Assembly (NCBI GenBank): GCA_040880585.1
Contig: JBBDID010000035.1
Coordinates: forward strand, 186,001 to 250,000
Direction: 5' to 3'
Length of the DNA: 64,000 bases
Source of the DNA: Paracrocinitomix sp040880585
Lineage (GTDB): Bacteria; Bacteroidota; Bacteroidia; Flavobacteriales_D; Crocinitomicaceae
In this document: positions 42,023-50,657 of the stretch, in pieces
Position numbering within the stretch: position 1 is the first letter of the stretch
Layout: each line of letters opens with the position of its first letter
Made by a program: the position numbers and the translations under genes
The notes under the pieces: generated by a model
Databases searched by the model: none
The model's input: the letters and a program-made list of their open reading frames with translations, nothing else
Told to the model about the DNA's origin: nothing

Positions 42023-42835
42023 TTAAGTTTCCACAAATATACCATTTGTTTTAATTTCATACTCAATTTGTTGATTGGCGTCCAATACGTTCAGACGATT
42101 ATTAGCTATTTTGATGTAGTCTTTATTTTTCTCGAAAGCTATAAAGTTCCTATTGTTATTTACTGCGCTAACACATTCACTACCTGAACCACCAAAAGGA
42201 ATAAGGATTAATTCATTTTCATTTGAGAAATGTTTAATTATTCTATCACATATTGCCAAAGGCTTTTGTGTTGGGTGATCAACCTTTTCGTTTGCAAAGC
42301 GTTTGCCTGCTAAAACAGGAATGTTCCATACATCTCCTGCGTGTTTCCCGTCTGGATGCGGTGTCCAAACTTTACCGTTTTTGGTTATTTTATTTTTTAA
42401 TCTTTCTTTGCTTTTATACGGTTCTCTTATTTGGTGATAGGTATAATCGTCAGTTTTTGAAAACCAAAGTATAGGCTCGTAATTTGCCGAAGGCGAATTT
42501 TTATAACCTGAAAATCCGTTTTCATAATACCAAATTATCTGCCTTCTGTATTTTAAATCTTTTTGGTAAAGGTAAACATGAAGGTGACATAAATAATGAT
42601 GAATACCATAGACGAAAATTGAACCTGTTGGCTTTAATTTTGTAATTGCTACATCAAGCCATTTTTTTGACCACTTAATCCATTCCTCTACATCATTCCA
42701 ATTGTCTGAGGAGTTTCCAAAATCCTTGTTTAGATTGTAGGGTGGGTCTGCAATTATCAAATCTACAGATTCGTCCTCTAATTTCTGCATTTCTTTAATA
42801 CAATCTCCTTGGTGTATTTTGTTTATTTCAATCAT
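42023..42835 (-). CDS. DNA methyltransferase, beta class (probable N6-adenine)
   Basis: 270 residues. Motif IV DPPYNL (residues 30-35) lies at the N-terminus, and the SAM-binding motif FGGSGSECVSA is near residue 220. This order defines beta-class amino-methyltransferases; DPPY favours N6-adenine. The middle ~110 residues act as the target-recognition part. It overlaps the upstream methyltransferase by 8 bp and protects host DNA against the linked nuclease. Confidence 0.85.
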   Translation of the reverse strand: MIEINKIHQGDCIKEMQKLEDESVDLIIADPPYNLNKDFGNSSDNWNDVEEWIKWSKKWLDVAITKLKPTGSIFVYGIHHYLCHLHVYLYQKDLKYRRQIIWYYENGFSGYKNSPSANYEPILWFSKTDDYTYHQIREPYKSKERLKNKITKNGKVWTPHPDGKHAGDVWNIPVLAGKRFANEKVDHPTQKPLAICDRIIKHFSNENELILIPFGGSGSECVSAVNNNRNFIAFEKNKDYIKIANNRLNVLDANQQIEYEIKTNGIFVET

Positions 42836-43886
42836 CTTTTTTGATATTTTGAAAAATTAAAACGTTTTGATGGTGCATATTTGGCACGAACGAAAAAGGA
42901 TAACCATAAGGATAAATACTTTTGTGTCTTTGATACAGTATTTTAATTCCTTTTAAAACAAAGTTTCCTTTTTTCTCTAACTCATTTGCTAAATCAGCGT
43001 GAAAAGTATAGTATTTCTCCTTTTTTCTAAAGTCACTTACAATTACACACATATACTTCCCTGATTTTAATGGTTTTGAGCAATCATTAAAGAATTTTGC
43101 AAGTGCTGAAAGGAATTTTTTGTAATCCTCTATATTTGCCAAATCCTCATTGTTTTCACTATACTTGTGGTCTAAATTATTTTCAATACGTGCCTTTCCT
43201 TTATGGTCAACGGTTTCTAAAATATTCCAATAGGGTGGACTTGTTACAATAAAATCAATTTCGTTTTTTTTGAATTTTTTAATTTCCTTTTGGCTGTTGC
43301 CATTAATTAAAGTTTGTTTGTTTTTAAAAGCAAAATTATCTGGAATTTCCAATTCAATTCTTTTCAATCCTAAATCGTGATATTTTGGATTCAATTCGAT
43401 CCCGTAGCCAATTCTATTATTGAAAGCACAAGCCTTAACTGTAGATGCAACTCCTGAAAAAGGGTCAAGAATTTTGTCATTTTCTTTTGAAAAGAATTGA
43501 ATTAGCCTACCAACATCTAGAAATGAAAAAGGTGCTGGGTGTTGTTTTTCAATTTGGGCATCTTTATTACTTGCACCTAATCCCTTTTGACTAAAAACTG
43601 TTATTGTTTCAGGCAACCATTCTTTTGCCGTTAAATCATTCAAGCCATTGTTTAAAGCAAAAGCGGATTCTTCGTTTGGAAAAAGAATTGCATTGGCTTT
43701 CTCTACGTCTCCGTTTGTGTGAAATAATGCAACATCTTCCCAAGTTTCAATGAATCTACTCGGAATTCTCAATTCCTCTCTTTTTTCAAAAATTTCGTTG
43801 AGTTTGATTTTTGCAAGTTTATTCTGCTGTGCCTCTTTAACAGGAACAAATTCCTTTCGTTCTTTTTTATATAGTTGGTATTTCAT
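42828..43886 (-). CDS. DNA methyltransferase with TSPPYW motif (probable N4-cytosine)
   Basis: 352 residues. SAM motif DPFSGVAST at 141-149, preceded by motif X (HPAPFSFLDVGRLI), and motif IV TSPPYW at 215-220. The order X-I-IV and the SPPY form are common in N4-cytosine enzymes, though adenine enzymes occur too. The N-terminal ~110 residues are extra and may read the target. It overlaps the HTH gene by 4 bp (ATGA), so translation is coupled. Together with the beta-class enzyme it could modify the two strands of an asymmetric site. Confidence 0.83.
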   Translation of the reverse strand: MKYQLYKKERKEFVPVKEAQQNKLAKIKLNEIFEKREELRIPSRFIETWEDVALFHTNGDVEKANAILFPNEESAFALNNGLNDLTAKEWLPETITVFSQKGLGASNKDAQIEKQHPAPFSFLDVGRLIQFFSKENDKILDPFSGVASTVKACAFNNRIGYGIELNPKYHDLGLKRIELEIPDNFAFKNKQTLINGNSQKEIKKFKKNEIDFIVTSPPYWNILETVDHKGKARIENNLDHKYSENNEDLANIEDYKKFLSALAKFFNDCSKPLKSGKYMCVIVSDFRKKEKYYTFHADLANELEKKGNFVLKGIKILYQRHKSIYPYGYPFSFVPNMHHQNVLIFQNIKKDD

Positions 43887-44179
43887 TTAATTTTTTTCTC
43901 GTATTTCATTTGTTGTTCGGCAACTTTTAAGGCGTTCATCCCTTCTTTTTCGTCTTTAACAATATCATAAATCTTTGAGCCAATCCATAAAGCTTCTAAT
44001 TCTGAAAACGAACAATTGAAAGTTTCACTAATCGTCTTTAAATGCTCTCGTTTTAGTGCTTTTTGGTCGGTTTCAACTTTACTTAAAAAGCCGTCTCCTA
44101 CCTCAAGAATTGAAGCGAGTTGTCTTTGAAACATACCTTTGGATTCTCGTAATTCTCGTATTTTCTGCCCAAGTGTCAT
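43883..44179 (-). CDS. XRE-family HTH controller of the restriction-modification operon
   Basis: 98 residues. Classic HTH: LGQKIRELRESKGMFQRQLASILEVGDGFLSKVETDQKALKREHLKTISETF (3-54). It is the first gene of the operon, followed with overlap by both methyltransferases and then the nuclease, the arrangement of C-protein-controlled systems. An inverted repeat inside the promoter spacer just upstream is a likely autoregulatory site. Confidence 0.82.
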   Translation of the reverse strand: MTLGQKIRELRESKGMFQRQLASILEVGDGFLSKVETDQKALKREHLKTISETFNCSFSELEALWIGSKIYDIVKDEKEGMNALKVAEQQMKYEKKIK

Positions 44180-44184
44180 TTTAC

Positions 44185-44214
44185 CAAATTTAGACTTGAC
44201 TAATTTAGGTCAAA
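44185..44214 (-). promoter_or_regulatory. Promoter with embedded operator of the R-M operon
   Basis: Minus strand: TTTG (44214-44211), exactly 18 bp, TAAATTTG (44192-44185), both consensus. The spacer contains the inverted repeat TTGAC-N8-GTCAA (44196-44213 on plus), overlapping the -33 box. The -7 box ends 6 bp from the ATG at 44179, so the mRNA is nearly leaderless. A second -7-like TATTTTTG lies at 44218-44211. Confidence 0.65.
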
Positions 44215-44274
44215 AATACATAAAATTATTTAAATTTTCACTTTACGGGAGGGAAAAATTTAGCTCTTTTAGTT

Positions 44275-44994
44275 TTATTCCATTAACTCTTTTATATATC
44301 TGGATAATAGCTTTAAAAGCTTTCTTCTTTCTATGAAAATTTCTCGGAGGTTTTGTAATGATTGTTTTCGATACTTTTCTAAGACATTTTTGACATCATT
44401 AGTGTAATCCGGATTGCCCGTTTTTCCGTAAAAGAGTTTAGCGAGTTCGCTAGCTGCTTTTTCGAAATCATGTAAACTTTCTAAAGTTTTTACTGATAGG
44501 GCTCTTCTACATTCATAAAATTCCTCGTCTTCTATAAACAGTTCAATTTCACCTTCCTTTAAATTATATTCATATTTGGCTGCATATATCCTTTGGATAC
44601 TTATCTTGTTTGCTGTAATAAAGTCACCATAGCCTTGAAGATTTTCTACGGTTAATGTTCGTTCCCAATTATTGTAAGCAGCAAAATAGTCAATGATGTA
44701 TTGTCGCTTAAGAGAGGTATAATCGATAATGCTGTTTGTAAGGATATTAACTTTTCCTTCGACATTTTTTACCGTCTCCGTGATTTCTTTAATATCTTCT
44801 TTCATAGCTCGATATTTCCCTTTTTCGGAAAAATAACTTGGTAGGTAATTTTTGAGAATTAGATATCCTGCTATAAGAACAATAAGAGCTAGATTATTTA
44901 ATATTACATACGTAAGGTCCACAATGTTTTTTAAATTAATGGCAACGTCCACGGCTATGGCAAGTGCGGATTCTGTCACCCTATCTTCCATCAC
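44275..44994 (-). CDS. Membrane-anchored coiled-coil protein of the defence island
   Basis: 239 residues, no family recognised. An N-terminal segment with one strong membrane helix (VILNNLALIVLIAGYLILKNYL, about 30-51) is followed by a coiled coil (MKEDIKEITETVKNVEGKVNILTNSI) and a charged helical domain. It lies 81 bp after the SIR2-domain gene and 95 bp before the R-M operon, all on one strand. Position suggests a role as effector or accessory of the SIR2 protein, but this is inference. -7 match TACCTTTG at 45018-45011. Confidence 0.55.
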   Translation of the reverse strand: MMEDRVTESALAIAVDVAINLKNIVDLTYVILNNLALIVLIAGYLILKNYLPSYFSEKGKYRAMKEDIKEITETVKNVEGKVNILTNSIIDYTSLKRQYIIDYFAAYNNWERTLTVENLQGYGDFITANKISIQRIYAAKYEYNLKEGEIELFIEDEEFYECRRALSVKTLESLHDFEKAASELAKLFYGKTGNPDYTNDVKNVLEKYRKQSLQNLREIFIERRKLLKLLSRYIKELME

Positions 44995-45075
44995 CTACAT
45001 AATGTTCAACCAAAGGTAAGATTTTCATCTATATGCCCTTATGCCGCATTTGCTATAGCCCAGTGTTGTACGCTT

Positions 45076-46599
45076 TTATTCATTTTTTAGTCTGTCATAC
45101 AGACATAACAATTTCATATAATATGAGCTATTTTGAGCATCCTGTGTAAGATTGAAATTATCTTTAAGGAATTTCTCTAAAACACGTAAGTCCAGTTTTT
45201 CAATCTCTAATAGCAAGATGATTTTTACCGATTTCTCTGGAGGATTTGTTGTTGTAACCTCATCTATGGAACTGTAGGTCTCTCTGATCGTTTGAACTTT
45301 ATATGAGTAAGGATTCCCATTATGCCAATCCTCTATAGGCCTATTAACTGCTGATTTTATTTTCGCATCAACACTATCTTTATCATCAATCTGACTGTAG
45401 TACTTACAAACTGGTGTCCATGTTGTAGCCTTGATAAGTTTAGGTAAGGTTTTACTTATTAACTCCTTTATTTCAAAATCTTTATTTCCATACAATACGT
45501 CTTCCGCAATATCAAATCGAGAATAAGTCTCATAGGACTTATCAGTTTTTCCAGATACTCCAACACCAATAACAACATCAACCTTATCTAAATCAGTGTC
45601 AATATTAAAATCCACTACCGCTATTTTTTCTGTTGGGTCATTGGTGCTTACAAGTTCATAAATATGTTCTTTCATTTTCCTAAGCAGAGCAGCAGGGAAT
45701 TTTTGATTTAATGAGGATAAAACGTTTAGAATATCTGTGTATTCTTTAGCCCTTATTCTTGTAAGAGGTAGAATAGCTCCTCCAATTTCAAATTCGTATT
45801 TATCAATTATTGGTGCACCTTCATGGCTGCTAACATATTCAACAAAGAACAAGCGATTTGACAACTCATTTACTTGATTTTGATCGAGACATTTAACAAT
45901 TGATGAAAGGATGTTTCTAACATTTTTATCAGATATAGAATAGCCCATAAAAATAGTCGGATGCTCTAAAAACACTGTTAGTAATTTTGCAGCCAAATAG
46001 GCGTTTTTTTCATTGTAATCCTTATAGTCTTCTTCAGTAATAACTAAAGAGTTAGGCTCAGTGCAACACCCATGAATTTTATATATTTCTCCTATTTCTT
46101 GTAATGGAGAAAAAATCAACTCTTGCTGAGATTTATAAACTTTAAAATCTGGATAAATTGTTTCACATAACAAGTCATAATTGGTTGTGATTATGCCATT
46201 TATTTTTGCCTTTTTAAGCAGCTCAATGTCAGTTTGAACATTATCTTCAAACGGTTTTTTAGAAATATTTTTGAGGTAAGTGGAAACGGATACTTTTAAT
46301 GGACTTGAGAAACTAACCATTTCTTGGAGATTGTTATTTCTTTCTTCTTCCAAATCACCTGCCTCAAACCAATGTGTATGATAATCCCGAGCAATCAAAG
46401 ACCCTACCTTAGGCCAGTTTCCGTCTGCCAAAGATCTATATCTCTCAAAAGGCTTATCCATTAGCCCAGAGTATTTTCTGAGCAACCCTTCCCAGTTTTC
46501 GGTATTGATATATTTCAAGGAAAATCCTGAGCCTAGGAACAGGAATGGAGATGAAGCAAATTCATCTAGTTTATTGTAAAATTCTTCTTTAAAGCTCAT
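45076..46599 (-). CDS. SIR2-domain protein, candidate antiphage NADase
   Basis: 507 residues. The N-terminal ~240 form a SIR2-like NAD-binding domain: FLFLGSGFS (19-27), IITTNYDLLCE (136-146), KIHGC with the catalytic-position His176, and a late FMGYSISD. The C-terminal ~260 residues are unassigned (VVIGVGVSGKTDKSYETYS, then a helical end). SIR2 domains in defence systems deplete NAD+ on infection. The lone-gene architecture plus the neighbouring R-M system support a defence role; the trigger is unknown. No zinc-finger Cys set of deacetylase sirtuins is visible. Confidence 0.78.
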   Translation of the reverse strand: MSFKEEFYNKLDEFASSPFLFLGSGFSLKYINTENWEGLLRKYSGLMDKPFERYRSLADGNWPKVGSLIARDYHTHWFEAGDLEEERNNNLQEMVSFSSPLKVSVSTYLKNISKKPFEDNVQTDIELLKKAKINGIITTNYDLLCETIYPDFKVYKSQQELIFSPLQEIGEIYKIHGCCTEPNSLVITEEDYKDYNEKNAYLAAKLLTVFLEHPTIFMGYSISDKNVRNILSSIVKCLDQNQVNELSNRLFFVEYVSSHEGAPIIDKYEFEIGGAILPLTRIRAKEYTDILNVLSSLNQKFPAALLRKMKEHIYELVSTNDPTEKIAVVDFNIDTDLDKVDVVIGVGVSGKTDKSYETYSRFDIAEDVLYGNKDFEIKELISKTLPKLIKATTWTPVCKYYSQIDDKDSVDAKIKSAVNRPIEDWHNGNPYSYKVQTIRETYSSIDEVTTTNPPEKSVKIILLLEIEKLDLRVLEKFLKDNFNLTQDAQNSSYYMKLLCLYDRLKNE

Positions 46600-46633
46600 A
46601 TTTCTTTAATTGCGTAACTACTTACCCCCACAC

Positions 46634-46641
46634 CAAATATA
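46634..46641 (-). promoter_or_regulatory. Candidate -7 box of the SIR2 gene
   Basis: Minus-strand TATATTTG, exact TAnnTTTG match, 35 bp before the start codon. No TTTG at the expected spacing. The 288-bp divergent gap 46600-46887 holds nothing else besides the ileS box. Confidence 0.4.
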
Positions 46642-46854
46642 CTCATATCTCATTTAAAATTTCGAGATAAGCGTACGTTTGGGTTACTGTTATCCGTTCC
46701 TGGATAGTTTGTTGGACAATCACATCAAAGCTTTTCTGCCCCGGATGCGGCGGATAGCTCACCCAAATCGAATAGCGGCGCCGAGATCGAAGCCGAAGTT
46801 AGCGTTGAATAGCCGCCCAAATCAAAAAACATCCACAATTCCCAACAAAATCAC

Positions 46855-46862
46855 TAATTTTG
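46855..46862 (+). promoter_or_regulatory. Candidate -7 box of ileS
   Basis: TAATTTTG, exact TAnnTTTG match, 25 bp upstream of the ileS ATG; no good -33 box. Confidence 0.4.
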
Positions 46863-46887
46863 CTGCTTCAAATTACGCAAGCACGAA

Positions 46888-49800
46888 ATGGCCAAGAAAT
46901 ACACAGAATATAAGGGATTAGATTTACCAAATGTCGCCAAAACAGTACTGGAGAAGTGGGAGTCAAACAACATCTTTCAAAAAAGTATGGATACCCGTGA
47001 AGGAAAGCCGCCTTTTATTTTTACGGAAGGACCGCCTTCTGCGAACGGTTTACCGGGCATCCATCACGTGATGGCGCGTGCGATCAAAGATATTTTTTGC
47101 CGTTACAAAACGCTTGCAGGTTACCAGGTAAAACGCAAGGCCGGATGGGATACCCACGGTTTGCCGGTAGAGTTGAAAGTAGAGAAGGAATTGGGCATTA
47201 CGAAAGAGGATATCGGCACTAAAATTTCGGTGGATGACTACAACAAAGCCTGCCGTGAAGCGGTGATGCGCTATACGGATGAGTGGGAAAAACTGACGCG
47301 TGATATGGGCTTTTGGCTGGATATGGATGATCCGTACATTACTTATGAGCCGAAATACATGGAATCTGTGTGGTGGTTGCTGGGGCAGATCTACAAAAAA
47401 GGGCTGATGTACAAAGGCTACACCATTCAGCCGTATTCTCCTAAAGCCGGAACAGGTTTGAGCTCGCACGAAATTAACCAACCGGGTTGTTATCGGGATG
47501 TGAAGGATACTACTTGCGTGGCGCAGTTTAAGGTGGCGGATGCGGATAAGATAAAATCGGCTTTTAAGCTGAATGATGATTACAGATTTCAGGATTTTCA
47601 CTTATTAGCATGGACGACAACGCCGTGGACTTTGCCTTCAAATACGGCTTTGACAGTAGGACCGAAAATTGAATATGTTCTTGTAAAGTCGTATAACCAA
47701 TACACGCATGAGCCAATTGATGTGGTTTGTGCACAAGCTTTGGTGGGAAATCAATTCAAAAAGAAATTTAAGCAAGCTGAGGACATTTCAGAGCTGGATA
47801 ACTACAAAAAGGAAGATAAAAAGATTCCTTATTACATAGTTGGTGAATGTACTGGAGCAGATTTAGTAGGCATCCGTTACGAGCAATTATTGCCTTACGC
47901 ATTGCCGTATAAAGATGCAGATCAGGCGTTCCGGGTGATTCCGGGTGATTTTGTGACCACTGAAGACGGTACGGGAATCGTGCATACTGCTCCTACTTTT
48001 GGTGCGGATGATGCGCTTGTTGGAAAGCAGGCCGGTGTTCCGGGTCTGTTGATTCTGGATGAAAATGAAAATCCGGTTCCCTTGGTTGATTTGCAGGGTC
48101 GATTCAGAAAAGAGTTGGCAGATCCTGTTTTTGGACTGGGTGGAGAATATGTGAAAGCTGAGTATTTAGAAGAGGATGAAAAAGAGGCGGAGCTGAAAAA
48201 GCAAAAAGAAATGCTGAGCGATATCATCTCTGACCTGCAGGAATATTTGTCAGTTGATGAACGCATTACCTTGAAGCTGAAGATTGAAAATAAAGCCTTT
48301 AACATAGAAAAATACGTTCACTCCTATCCGCATTGTTGGCGAACTGATAAGCCGATTTTGTACTATCCGCTGGATTCCTGGTTCATTAAAGTGACCGAGA
48401 AGCGGGATAGAATGGTTGAGCTGAACAAGCAAATCAACTGGAAACCGAAATCAACCGGTGAAGGGCGTTTTGGAAATTGGCTGGAAACGGCAAACGACTG
48501 GAACCTTTCGCGTTCTCGTTACTGGGGGATTCCGATTCCGGTTTGGTCAACGGAAGATAGAACAGAGCAAATCTGCATTTCATCCGTTGAAGAATTGAAA
48601 AACGAAGCTCAAAAAGCAGTTGATGCCGGATTGATGGATAAAAATCCGCTGGCAGCTTTTGAAGTGGGCAATATGTCCAAAGAAAATTACGCCAAAATCG
48701 ACCTGCACAAGAATTATATGGATGAGATCATCTTGGTTTCACCATCAGGTAAACCTATGCAACGCGAGGCAGATTTGATTGATGTGTGGTTTGATTCGGG
48801 ATCAGCACCTTTTGCGCAGCAACATTATCCTTTTGAGAACGCAGCATTAATTGACAATGGCGTTGAAGCCTTTTTGGAAAGTGAGCGAAGCGGTAAAAAA
48901 GTTGAGCCGAAAGGTCCATCTGCATTTCCGACAGATTACATTGCTGAAGGCGTTGACCAAACCAGGGGATGGTTCTACACGCAGCACGCAATCGCCACTT
49001 TGGTTTTTGATACGGTATCCTACAAAAATGTGATCTCAAATGGCCTTGTTTTAGATAAAAACGGTCAAAAAATGTCCAAAAGACTGGGTAATGCGGTAGA
49101 TCCTTTTAAAACTTTACCCACCTACGGAGCAGATCCGACACGTTGGTACATGATCACCAATGCACAACCCTGGGATAATCTCAAATTTGATGAAGAAGGC
49201 ATTGTTGAGGTACAAAGAAAATTCTTCGGTACACTTTACAATACGTACTCTTTCTTTGCTTTGTATGCGAATATTGATGGGTTTACGTATGATGAAGCAG
49301 AGATTGAATTCGCAAAACGTCCGGAACTGGATCGTTGGATTTTATCTAAACTGAACAGCCTGATAAAAGATGTTGAGGCAGCTTATGAGGATTACGAACC
49401 TACGAAAGCAGGCAGATTGGTGCAGGAATTTGTAACAGATGAACTGTCTAACTGGTATGTGAGATTGTGCAGAAGACGTTTCTGGAAAGGGGATTATACA
49501 GAAGATAAAATCTCAGCTTATCAGACACTTTATACTTGCCTGGAAACGGTAGCTATTTTGGGATCGCCGATTGCGCCGTTTTTTATGGATCAGTTGTTTT
49601 CGGATTTGAATTCGGTTTGTGGAAAGCATGCGGCCGAATCCGTTCATTTGGCGGATTTTCCAAAAGCTGATAAAGCTTTAATTGATAAAGACCTGGAAGA
49701 GAAGATGGATATCGCACAAAAGGTGTCTTCTATGGTATTGAGTTTGCGTAAACGCGAGCAGATTAAAGTGCGTCAACCACTGCAAAAGATCATGGTTCCT

Positions 49801-50433
49801 GTTTTGGATAAAGATTTTTCCAGAAGGTTAGAAGACGTTAAAGACATCATTTTATCTGAAGTCAACATCAAAGAAATCGAGCTATTGGAAGATACCGAAG
49901 GTGTGATCAAGAAAAAGATCAAACCCAACTTCAAAACAATCGGACCAAAATACGGCAAACAGATGAAAAAAATTGCCGGAATCGTCAGTGAATGGGGATC
50001 GACGGAGATTGCTGCCGTTGAAGCAAACGAAAGCTGGAAAGGCGTCATTGACGGCGAAGAGATCGAATTGGATTTGTCCGATTTTGAGATCACCACAGAT
50101 GACATTCCCGGATGGTTAGTCGCTTCAGAAGGCAGAATTACAGTTGCACTGGATATCACGCTCACAGACGAATTAAAATCAGAAGGAATCGCAAGAGAAT
50201 TGATCAACCGCATCCAAAATTTCAGAAAAGATTCGGGCTTAGAGGTCATGGATAAAATCAAACTGACCTTTGATACGAATGACACTATAAAATCTGCGAT
50301 TCAATCCAATGCGGATTACATTAAGGCCGAAGTATTGGCGCTGGATATTGGTTTTGGTAAATTACCGGATAATAAGGGAGTTTTGGCTGATTTGGAAGAG
50401 GGTGATACGCGGATTGATTTGGTGAAAGAGTGA
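46888..50433 (+). CDS. ileS: Isoleucine--tRNA ligase (IleRS2-like, GxHH signature)
   Basis: 1181 residues, the long form typical of IleRS2/eukaryote-like enzymes. The first class I signature, normally HxGH, reads GIHH at 57-60 (context SANGLPGIHHVMARAIKD). The second, KMSK, is intact at 728-731. The editing domain region (TTTPWTLPSNTALTVG) and the anticodon-binding domain (ELSNWYVRLCRRRFWKGD) are present and the length is full. It charges tRNA-Ile. GxHH variants of IleRS2 are reported to show very strong mupirocin resistance, so this protein is expected to be insensitive. Confidence 0.95.
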   Translation: MAKKYTEYKGLDLPNVAKTVLEKWESNNIFQKSMDTREGKPPFIFTEGPPSANGLPGIHHVMARAIKDIFCRYKTLAGYQVKRKAGWDTHGLPVELKVEKELGITKEDIGTKISVDDYNKACREAVMRYTDEWEKLTRDMGFWLDMDDPYITYEPKYMESVWWLLGQIYKKGLMYKGYTIQPYSPKAGTGLSSHEINQPGCYRDVKDTTCVAQFKVADADKIKSAFKLNDDYRFQDFHLLAWTTTPWTLPSNTALTVGPKIEYVLVKSYNQYTHEPIDVVCAQALVGNQFKKKFKQAEDISELDNYKKEDKKIPYYIVGECTGADLVGIRYEQLLPYALPYKDADQAFRVIPGDFVTTEDGTGIVHTAPTFGADDALVGKQAGVPGLLILDENENPVPLVDLQGRFRKELADPVFGLGGEYVKAEYLEEDEKEAELKKQKEMLSDIISDLQEYLSVDERITLKLKIENKAFNIEKYVHSYPHCWRTDKPILYYPLDSWFIKVTEKRDRMVELNKQINWKPKSTGEGRFGNWLETANDWNLSRSRYWGIPIPVWSTEDRTEQICISSVEELKNEAQKAVDAGLMDKNPLAAFEVGNMSKENYAKIDLHKNYMDEIILVSPSGKPMQREADLIDVWFDSGSAPFAQQHYPFENAALIDNGVEAFLESERSGKKVEPKGPSAFPTDYIAEGVDQTRGWFYTQHAIATLVFDTVSYKNVISNGLVLDKNGQKMSKRLGNAVDPFKTLPTYGADPTRWYMITNAQPWDNLKFDEEGIVEVQRKFFGTLYNTYSFFALYANIDGFTYDEAEIEFAKRPELDRWILSKLNSLIKDVEAAYEDYEPTKAGRLVQEFVTDELSNWYVRLCRRRFWKGDYTEDKISAYQTLYTCLETVAILGSPIAPFFMDQLFSDLNSVCGKHAAESVHLADFPKADKALIDKDLEEKMDIAQKVSSMVLSLRKREQIKVRQPLQKIMVPVLDKDFSRRLEDVKDIILSEVNIKEIELLEDTEGVIKKKIKPNFKTIGPKYGKQMKKIAGIVSEWGSTEIAAVEANESWKGVIDGEEIELDLSDFEITTDDIPGWLVASEGRITVALDITLTDELKSEGIARELINRIQNFRKDSGLEVMDKIKLTFDTNDTIKSAIQSNADYIKAEVLALDIGFGKLPDNKGVLADLEEGDTRIDLVKE

Positions 50434-50438
50434 GTATC

Positions 50439-50578
50439 AGAATGAGAATGAGAGCGAGAATGAGAATGAGAATGAGAATGAGAATGAGAATGAGAATGAG
50501 AATGAAGAGCGAGAATGAAGAATGAGAATGAGAATGAGAGCGAGAATGAGAATGAAGAGCGAGAATGAGAGCGAGAAT
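50439..50578 (+). repeat. GAGAAT/GAGCGA hexanucleotide repeat tract
   Basis: About 140 bp built almost only from GAGAAT units with interspersed GAGCGAGAAT and GAAGAGCGAGAAT variants, starting 6 bp after the ileS stop. No reading-frame constraint is evident. A slippage-prone microsatellite between ileS and the DUF4349 gene. Confidence 0.95.
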
Positions 50579-50657
50579 AACATGATCTTGTAAATCCTTT
50601 TCTGTTTTCTAATTAATCATTATTTTTTTCTATCTTGGAGTCTAATCCTATTTCATT

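Noticed and set aside
46679..46921. 80-codon frame overlapping the ileS start
   Set aside because: Covers the ileS promoter and start in another frame; composition is not protein-like.
50439..50578. Coding repeat protein or continuation of ileS
   Set aside because: ileS ends cleanly at a family-typical terminus; unit variants break any frame.
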